Shown piece after piece: positions 59,901 through 64,000 of a DNA stretch of 64,000 nt. A program made the translations under genes and the position numbers. Under the pieces are notes generated by a model. It made no database searches and was not told where the DNA came from. It worked only from the letters and a program-made list of their open reading frames with translations. This stretch comes from Bombyx mori (lineage: Eukaryota; Arthropoda; Insecta; Lepidoptera; Bombycidae), in NCBI RefSeq assembly GCF_030269925.1, contig NC_085131.1:8479501-8543500 (forward strand), in the 5' to 3' direction. Position 1 is the first letter of the stretch, and each line of letters opens with the position of its first letter.

Positions 59901-62900
59901 ACCTATTTTTTGAAACTACTCTGAAAATTATCGTGTAATTTCCCTAAAATGTGAACGAAAAGCATAGTTCCTGAGCTTTTAAAACATCACGATTACCAAG
60001 TTGGAGTATTTTTTGAAATGAATAAAGTAATGAAAAATTTCATAGGTACGCTACATGCTAGACGACATCTTAGACCGGGTCCCCGAGCCCTTCAATCTAC
60101 AAGAGCTGATGGGAAAGGTGGAAGAGCTGACTCCTTATACGATTGTCGCTCTGCAGGAGTGTGAACGTATGAACCGATTGATGGGTGAAATCAGACGATC
60201 GCTGAAAGAGTTGGAGCTTGGTTTGAAGGTGAAGTCATGATTTTGATTCTTTGAGTTTACCGACAGTATGGTACAGTCCATCAAGCGTTCTGCAGAAATA
60301 ACTCAATAACTTGTTATTTAGAAGTAATTTACCGCCGTAATGGGGGCAGTATTAAAGTCTTCCGCGGTAGCTCCCCTACCTTGCTATATTTCTATCTCAG
60401 GCGTTCTATCTCAGACGGGGATCAGTATGCTTAGTGCGAGTTTTTTTACTTTCTCGATAGGTACCGTAAAAGCTAGCCCAATTCTGTATGCAGTTGGAAC
60501 AGCGCCCCTAGCGGCAAGCGTAGGCAAACGATTCCATACAAATATGAGCTAACTTTTACGCTATCGAGAACGTTAAAAAACTCGCACTAAGCACACAGGC
60601 GTCGGATGAGAGTACAGGGGAGTCGTTTAGTGGGTGGGATTCAGTCATTTTCGCCCAACGAGTAGCGCATACCCCACGCATCCCCAGTCGCGAAAAAAAA
60701 AACTAAAGAAGACGAAGAAGTATTAAAAAGTCTTCTGATGTTTTAATGTCCTCTTATGTCAGTAAAGTGGCTTATTTTTGAGATAAGAATGAAATTACGT
60801 TTGATCCTTCGCGTTAGAAATAAGAACTATATTTGTACGCTCCCGTTAGGATTTGCAACATAACTCATACTCTATCACTAGTACTCCAGATAGAAGCTTA
60901 AGATAATATTTGTTCTATTCGAACCTATAATCGGAAAATGGTAGCAGAGACGGAGTTTGGATATCTTCTGTATAATAATCTGGATTGTTTTCAACTGATG
61001 CGGTTATCTACACTATAAACACTATTATTTAACGGACTCTAAACACGACTTTCTCTTTATATCCTACCCGCAGTCCACCCGTGATCATGGTCCTTGCAGC
61101 CGAATCGAAATTTTGGGAACCCATTAAAACTAAAAATCGTAGCCAGAATCCGTTTTAAACATTATTTATAATAGTAGTCTGAACTCGAACAGAATATCAT
61201 CATCTAAGACCCTCTGACCTGACTTTGATACGCGTTATCAACGATTGGCTCACCCATTGACAAATTTTAATGCAAGAACAGTATTATATTTCTTGGTAAG
61301 CTGGTGTTGATTATTTGTTTCGACCCAGGGTGAACTCACAATCAGCAATGACATGGAAAAGCTAATGGAGTCACTGTTCATGGACAATGTCCCGGACTCG
61401 TGGACCAAGCTTGCGTATCCCAGTCTACTGGGCTTGGCGGCGTGGTTCTCGGATCTGTGCCTGCGTTTGACTGAATTGGAGAATTGGTCCGGTGACTTTA
61501 ATGTACGTTTAGTCTTACTAACAAAATTATAAATTTGGAAGTTTTCTAGAGTTAAGTAATTTAGAATGTGCCGTTGAGCAGTAATGTTACCGGTTATTTG
61601 TTTTTTATTTTTTTTTTATTGCTTAGATGTGTGGACGAGCTCACAGCTCCCTGGTGTTAAGTGGTTACCGGAGCCCATATACATCTACAACGTAAATGCC
61701 GCCACCCACTTTGAGATATGAGTTCATAGGTCTCAGTATAGTTACAACGGCTCCCCACCCTTCAAACCGCAAAGCATTACTACTTGACGGCAGAAATAGG
61801 TAGGGTGGTGGTACCTACCCGTGCGGACTCACAAGAAGTCCTACCACCAGGACCTATTTAAATTTCCAGCTAAATATGACGATTTTTGTTGTTGATTTCA
61901 TTGTTGTAATCTATTTTAGCTGCCACCTGCAGTGTGGTTAGCAGGGTTCTTCAACCCGCAGTCGTTCCTGACCGCTATCATGCAACAGACAGCCCGAAAA
62001 AATGAGTGGCCTCTAGACAAGATGTGTCTCAACTGCGACGTCACTAAGAAGAGCCGACAAGACTTCAAGTAAGCACCATAGTTCAATCGTAGAAAAGTTA
62101 GCTTTATTTCACAGAGTTCGAACTATTTTCATAGCGAAATTAATCAAAATCGATTCAGTGGCCTGAACCACACAATTCTTAAAATCAAATTAATCTTTTT
62201 CTGTCGCAATTTTAGAATATACCGTAGATACCCAGCCTACCAAATATAAAGTTCTCTAAAATACCGAGAAATTGGCTGCATGAAGAAACTTATTACGCGT
62301 TAATATTTTACTAGGTTTAGAGATTTTATTTAATTACATACGCCATGTCATTCTTATATCGTCGTGCCCCTAAACAATAGGTCACCCGGTGTAATCGTAA
62401 CGAGCGGTGTTCATATCTCACCAGCGCGGCAGCGGGTACACAAATCTCTACTAAAATACTAAAATAACACTAATACAGGTACTAAAGTCACGTTCACGAA
62501 TGACTCCAAGGATAAATGAGTATAAAAATATAATTTTCGTGATACTATTTAATTGAGTCATAGGCCATACATAATCCTCCTGGCTGAGCCCATGCTCGCC
62601 CAACTGTCCTAATGAAACTAGAAAGGCCTCCAGGCCAACAGTAATATTTCCTTTCTAAAAAAATAAAAATCTCAACGTAGGTGGCGACCTTAACGTCGCA
62701 ATTGGTTTGGCCTCCAGTAACCAGCTTGGACCCTTATCCCATAATAGCCGTGGAAGTCATTTATGAACACGTATTAGGCGAAAAATACGCTTATGACCTT
62801 TGATCAATAATAGTCCATTATTGATCGAAGCCTATGACGTAAAATATTTCAGTGCGCCACCCCGCGAAGGTGCAAACGTGCACGGTCTGTACATGGAGGG

Positions 62901-63739
62901 CGCTCGCTGGGACACGGCCACCGGCGGCATCGTCGAGTCCCGCATGATGGAGCTCTTCCCCATGATGCCAGTCATTTACGTCAAGGCCGTCACACAGGAC
63001 AAACAAGACACCAGGAACGTTTACGAATGTCCCGTTTATAAGATACGGTGAGACTTCGTTTTTGTATGCCGGAGTTTGAATCTCTGCTAGCAAATAAAAA
63101 GATATTTTCGAATAAAACTGAGCACACGATTACAGGAAGATTCCTGTAGTAGTAGTAGTAGATACTAAAACAGGTATAGCAGGACATGTATATTTAATGT
63201 AAGCATAGATAGTCTGCATTGTAGTTGTTCACAACGTTCAATTTTAATTTTTTTATTGCTTAGATGGTTGGACGAGCTCACAGCTCACCTGGTGTTAAGT
63301 GGTTACTGGAGCTCATAGACATCTACAACGTAAATGCGCCACCCACCTCGAGATATAAGTTCTAAGATCTCAGTAAAGTTACAACGGCTACCCCACCCTT
63401 CGAACCGAAACGCATTACTGCTTCACGGCGGAAATAGGCGGGGTGGTACCTACCCGTGCAGACTCCCAAGAGGTCCTACCACCAGTGAATACATACGGTA
63501 ATGTTGCTGATCGAGATGTAAATCACTTTATTATGTGTATCTCTTAAAAATAGAAATGTCATTTGCTTGTTGTTTATGTATTTCATTTTGCTTGTCGTTT
63601 AAGCATTTGATAAAAAATTAAAGTGTATTGTTTTTGTAGCATGCGAGGACCTACTTTCGTGTGGACATTCAACTTGAAGACAAAAGATAAGCCCACGCGC
63701 TGGACACTGGCGGGCGTCGCCTTACTGCTCGGAGTGTAA
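23998..63739 (+). CDS. Dhc93AB: Axonemal dynein heavy chain, outer-arm beta type, complete, 82 coding exons
   Basis: ATP-driven motor of axonemal outer arms that slides doublet microtubules in sperm flagella and motile cilia. I traced 82 exons with GT-AG introns (one GC-AG). Every phase closes, giving 13,767 nt and 4,588 aa, against about 4,460-4,520 for vertebrate DNAH9/11/17; most of the excess is a charged insert in the tail. Six AAA modules, stalk and C-terminal domain are all present. P-loops: AAA1 GPAGTGKT (41737-41760), AAA2 GFAGTGKS (44350-44373), AAA3 GSAGSGKT (46261-46284), AAA4 GVGGSGKQ (47956-47979). Exon-by-exon similarity is closest to DNAH9/DNAH17; fly Dhc93AB is the likely orthologue. 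The start codes only MGD before intron 1. TAA is at 63737-63739. Introns carry many transposon fragments; no exon is broken. Exon coordinates are given in the segment entries. Confidence 0.96.
24007..24723. other. Dynein intron 1
   Basis: 717 bp, AT-rich; no repeat or RNA gene recognised. Confidence 0.5.
25157..25779. other. Dynein intron 3 with a small hairpin
   Basis: acggaatagata near 25300 and its inverse tatctattccgt near 25323 form a 12-bp hairpin with a short loop. Nothing else recognised. Confidence 0.4.
26041..26238 (-). repeat. Degenerate Bm1-like SINE in dynein intron 4
   Basis: ttgcttagatggtaaccggctcacagccc, cccattactgcttcgtggcag and ggcacctacatgacgtctta correspond to the minus-strand SINE with numerous changes. 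Confidence 0.7.
27290..27480 (-). repeat. Very degenerate SINE-like stretch in dynein intron 7
   Basis: gataacgactattgtaactttgaaagcgaaac and gactgctttacggcaaatatcgg resemble the SINE body. Weak call; the rest of the 812-bp intron is unassigned. Confidence 0.35.
28871..29108 (+). repeat. Bm1-like SINE body in dynein intron 10
   Basis: ggtggtaggacctcttgtgag through the aaagcaaaaaaat end, well preserved; the first 65 bases match the copy at 18187 closely. The remaining intron (29109-29695) holds no clear feature. Confidence 0.9.
30288..30725 (+). repeat. Bm1-like SINE, full length, in dynein intron 12
   Basis: Head gtcgtcgcggcctaacggat with B box ggtgttcgaatctc, body, and A-rich end. The pol III promoter boxes are intact. 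Confidence 0.9.
32402..33175 (+). other. Dynein exons 18-20: charged insert in the tail
   Basis: Exons 32402-32492, 32618-32867 and 33027-33175 (residues 827-990). Within about residues 852-975 the sequence is almost only Glu, Asp, Lys, Arg and Ala: an acidic run ([13 protein letters not shown]), alternating acidic and basic helix ([39 protein letters not shown]), then acidic again ([11 protein letters not shown]). The DNAH9/17 pattern resumes at AYVEYVDSL. Vertebrate members as I recall them lack this block. The pattern suggests a long single alpha helix. Confidence 0.85.
33775..33990 (-). repeat. Degenerate SINE in dynein intron 22
   Basis: gtggctgaacgatctcacag, attccctggagtcaaagaca and ttcaaatcggaaagcgtgac follow the minus-strand SINE loosely. 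Confidence 0.5.
34577..34745 (+). mobile_element. Jockey-type LINE tail in dynein intron 24
   Basis: Starts tctcagtgggtcgcgtttcc and ends ctatcagcataggtaggaaa plus A run; the same 3' end as at 459-834. Confidence 0.8.
34939..35658. other. Dynein intron 25
   Basis: 720 bp of AT-rich sequence; no repeat family or RNA gene recognised. Confidence 0.4.
36524..38358. other. Dynein introns 27 and 28
   Basis: Apart from exon 28 (37607-37780) I see no gene. Around 37160-37330 there is a faint SINE-like order (ggcccacg, catgatgttaaggc-like, gtgatattgtgcg), too diverged to call. Confidence 0.35.
38857..39325 (+). CDS. Candidate cassette exon with stop, between dynein exons 30 and 31
   Basis: A strong acceptor (ttttttttcctag) is followed by a frame in exactly the phase left by exon 30: [18 protein letters not shown]... 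for 125 codons to TAG at 39232-39234. A near-consensus donor (aagag/gtaagt) follows at 39326. Skipping it joins exon 30 to exon 31 (ATK to VKFHIDDD), as the family requires. Inclusion would give a protein of about 1,624 residues with the tail and part of the linker but no AAA ring, or an mRNA open to nonsense-mediated decay. The peptide is Ser, Glu and Lys rich, without a recognised domain. Alternatively it could be chance; in such AT-rich sequence a frame this long is not expected often. Confidence 0.5.
42078..42325 (+). repeat. Dispersed ctag repeat in dynein intron 39
   Basis: ctagctgtacccgtctgctt and cgccgggcat at the start, gttccaagtcaatcagatac later, and a tattagtataatata tail. Confidence 0.6.
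42338..42728 (-). mobile_element. Mariner transposon remnant
   Basis: The terminal sequence taggttggggaaaagtttct starts the element. On the minus strand the transposase reads [20 protein letters not shown] (second catalytic Asp of mariner) and, nearer the terminus, [20 protein letters not shown]. Stops, frameshifts and loss of the third Asp region make it inactive; the other end is missing. Confidence 0.85.
42733..42806 (+). repeat. SINE 3' end abutting the mariner remnant
   Basis: tctggtaaccattcaacact, gatatttcgttcgcccattt and aagcaatttataaaaaa are a diverged Bm1-like tail. Confidence 0.5.
44299..45984 (+). other. Dynein exons 43-46: AAA2
   Basis: Exons 44299-44637, 44723-44871, 45373-45591, 45747-45984 (residues 2237-2551). 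Walker A GFAGTGKS at about residue 2254, [36 protein letters not shown] and VQDQLVD-like [15 protein letters not shown]2 binds ATP structurally in this family. Confidence 0.95.
46174..47814 (+). other. Dynein exons 47-52: AAA3
   Basis: Exons 46174-46366, 46500-46677, 46751-46879, 46955-47174, 47356-47517, 47615-47814 (residues 2552-2912). Walker A GSAGSGKT at about residue 2581, [56 protein letters not shown]3 is the regulatory nucleotide site. Confidence 0.95.
47910..49193 (+). other. Dynein exons 53-56: AAA4
   Basis: Exons 47910-48076, 48205-48383, 48462-48539, 49032-49193 (residues 2912-3107). Walker A GVGGSGKQ at about residue 2928, [20 protein letters not shown], and [16 protein letters not shown] before the stalk. 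A full-length SINE (48584-48988) fills most of the intron between the last two exons. Confidence 0.95.
48584..48988 (+). repeat. Bm1-like SINE, near full length, in dynein intron 55
   Basis: gtcgtcgttgcctaacggat head, ggtgttcgaaacc B box, shortened middle (the tttcggtttgaaggg block is lost), A tail. Confidence 0.9.
49402..51194 (+). other. Dynein exons 57-62: stalk and microtubule-binding domain
   Basis: Exons 49402-49650, 49735-49846, 49953-50215, 50290-50370, 50439-50654, 51046-51194 (residues 3108-3464). CC1 is Lys/Glu-rich ([13 protein letters not shown]), followed by [17 protein letters not shown], the conserved [11 protein letters not shown] at the base of the binding domain, NKENIHP-like [30 protein letters not shown] and CC2. 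The last exon ends in AAG followed by gc, a GC donor. Confidence 0.94.
51276..51545 (+). repeat. Dispersed ctag repeat in dynein intron 62
   Basis: actagatgatgaccgagctttgttcgg start; gccgtttccgagattcagat and an ataagtatatattaatat tail. It sits inside the GC-AG intron. Confidence 0.6.
51815..51945 (-). repeat. Degenerate SINE fragment in dynein intron 63
   Basis: tgaccggtgaatgagttcac, aatttggtgttaagtggatg and gatgtgaggtcgaagcctca follow the minus-strand SINE loosely. Confidence 0.5.
52017..52245 (+). repeat. Dispersed ctag repeat in dynein intron 63
   Basis: Canonical start ctagctggcccggtaaacgt and tgttttgccatataaattg, then tcattcaaatcggtccagcc and a tttataaagat tail. Confidence 0.7.
52246..52352 (-). 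repeat. tRNA-like head of a diverged SINE
   Basis: attgaattcgaacacgggca resembles a B-box complement and ttaggccacaacgatttt the SINE start complement. Directly follows the ctag repeat. Confidence 0.45.
52930..53213 (-). repeat. Second tRNA-derived SINE type in dynein intron 64
   Basis: On the minus strand it begins atgactcgatggttcagtag (A-box-like) and has a perfect B box in gtgggttcgattcccac, then a non-tRNA tail. It differs from the Bm1-like head. The spacing is tRNA-like but the anticodon arm is degenerate, so it is a SINE head rather than a functional tRNA. The distal boundary is approximate. Confidence 0.6.
53465..53601 (+). mobile_element. Non-LTR retrotransposon tail (second family), copy 1
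   Basis: ggctgagcctttgctcgccc, acctgttctggtggaactg, aaaggcctccgggcaaccag and an A-rich end. The same end occurs at 57937 and 62577. Confidence 0.65.
55060..55838. other. Dynein intron 67
   Basis: 779 bp, no repeat or gene recognised; a 67-codon frame at 55383-55586 has no recognisable motif. Confidence 0.4.
56853..57051 (-). repeat. Bm1-like SINE with internal duplication
   Basis: ttattgcttagatgagtgga start; the block cagtatagttacaa occurs three times in slightly different form (56950-57020), a local tandem duplication. Dynein intron 69. Confidence 0.85.
57937..57997 (+). mobile_element. Non-LTR retrotransposon tail (second family), copy 2
   Basis: ctgccctggtaaacctggaa, aggccttcgagccaccagta and an A-rich end; only about 60 bp kept. 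Confidence 0.55.
59847..59878. repeat. Perfect 14-bp hairpin in dynein intron 77
   Basis: ttttggttatgtat, loop agcg, then the exact inverse. A possible cruciform or transcript hairpin; no function visible. Confidence 0.6.
60429..60592. mobile_element. Fold-back MITE in dynein intron 78
   Basis: gcttagtgcgag...gctagc at 60429-60477 pairs with gctaac...ctcgcactaagc at 60548-60592, giving arms of about 45-49 bp with few mismatches. The centre holds tgtatgcagttggaacagcg. The same element is half preserved at 104-205. No coding capacity. Confidence 0.75.
61600..61852 (-). repeat. Bm1-like SINE body in dynein intron 79
   Basis: T run, attgcttagatgtgtggacg, then tagggtggtggtacctaccc and tcctaccaccag. 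Confidence 0.9.
62355..62560 (+). repeat. Degenerate SINE head in dynein intron 80
   Basis: tcgtcgtgcccctaaacaat, cggtgttcatatctcacc and cacgttcacgaatgactcca match the Bm1-like head with many changes. Confidence 0.5.
62577..62663 (+). mobile_element. Non-LTR retrotransposon tail (second family), copy 3
   Basis: ctggctgagcccatgctcgc, aggcctccaggccaacagta and an A-rich end. A further SINE scrap (aatctcaacgtaggtggcga) follows. Confidence 0.6.
63244..63485 (-). repeat. Bm1-like SINE body in dynein intron 81
   Basis: ttattgcttagatggttgga through ggtggtacctacccgtgcag to tcctaccaccag; well preserved. Confidence 0.9.
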
Positions 63740-63790
63740 ACTATAGTCTTCTTAGAAAATATTATCTTTGTAATGTTTAAACTTATTTAA

Positions 63791-63796
63791 AATAAA
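63791..63796 (+). promoter_or_regulatory. Polyadenylation signal of the dynein gene
   Basis: AATAAA 52 bp after the stop codon. Confidence 0.7.
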
Positions 63797-63877
63797 CTGT
63801 AATGCAATACTTCCACACTTGCTTTTTTTTCACTTTTATTTTGAAAACAAAACGACATTCTACATTACGACTGTTTT

Positions 63878-64000
63878 TCCTACCCATGCTGCTAGCCTTG
63901 AGAGACTATATCAGCGTTACCCTAGCGTATAGGTGAGCTCTCGGGGCTCAAACCAGAAGGTTTTGCTAACACTGGCCTTAGCAAGAGCAGTGCTTCGCAG
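63878..64000 (-). mobile_element. Jockey-type LINE tail running off the window
   Basis: tcctacccatgctgctagcc, ggtgagctctcggggctcaa and gcaagagcagtgcttcgcag are the complement of the LINE end at 459-834. It continues beyond base 64000. Confidence 0.75.

Larger units (their letters stand above)
56585..63739 (+). other. Dynein exons 69-82: AAA6 and C-terminal domain
   Basis: Residues 3865-4588. Exons: 56585-56766, 57524-57655, 58028-58160, 58432-58658, 58725-58848, 58933-59069, 59195-59390, 59476-59649, 59733-59801, 60046-60228, 61329-61502, 61920-62068, 62853-63047, 63640-63739. Landmarks: [100 protein letters not shown], and the ending [15 protein letters not shown]...[10 protein letters not shown]. 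Confidence 0.95.

Overview
The window looks like a piece of a lepidopteran nuclear chromosome, most likely the silkworm Bombyx mori or a close relative. Genes are split by short AT-rich introns with GT-AG ends. A Bm1-like tRNA-headed SINE ending in an A-rich tail recurs in both orientations. Jockey-type LINE tails, a mariner remnant, MITEs and a Ty3/gypsy-type LTR element are also present. No prokaryotic operon, CRISPR array or viral genome is visible.

Layout. 1-1755: repeats in the upstream part of a UDP-glycosyltransferase gene whose last three exons lie at 1756-3619 (+). 3836-5293 (-): the 5' half of an N-alpha-acetyltransferase 40 (NatD) gene with intact, phase-matched splice sites, but the exons for the rest of the acetyltransferase fold are not in the window. 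5696-9130 (-): a young LTR retrotransposon with LTRs that read as identical, an intact gag-protease ORF and almost all of pol deleted, inserted into an older repeat. 9340-11690: a TIR element, a 15-bp minisatellite and a nested SINE. 12161-14279 (+): a complete six-exon aldo-keto reductase. 14616-22496 (-): complete MCM5 in 13 exons (729 aa) with an E2F-type site about 104 bp upstream of its start. 23998-63739 (+): a complete outer-arm beta-type axonemal dynein heavy chain (DNAH9/DNAH11/DNAH17 class, insect Dhc93AB) in 82 coding exons whose phases all close (13,767 nt, 4,588 aa), with an X-box-like motif upstream. It ends just before the window edge, where another LINE tail begins.

The genes are housekeeping or tissue genes without an evident shared pathway: replication licensing (MCM5), histone N-terminal acetylation (NAA40), detoxification (UGT, aldo-keto reductase) and the sperm or ciliary motor. 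The least expected items are in the dynein gene. One is a roughly 120-residue highly charged insert in the tail. Another is a candidate cassette exon with an in-phase 125-codon frame and stop that would give a motor-less protein. A third is one GC-AG intron. Outside the dynein, the main items are the internally deleted LTR element with a paralogous empty site and a PIF/Harbinger-like MITE 29 bp upstream of an MCM5 splice acceptor. All homology calls come from reading translated exons and recalling family motifs; no database search was run.
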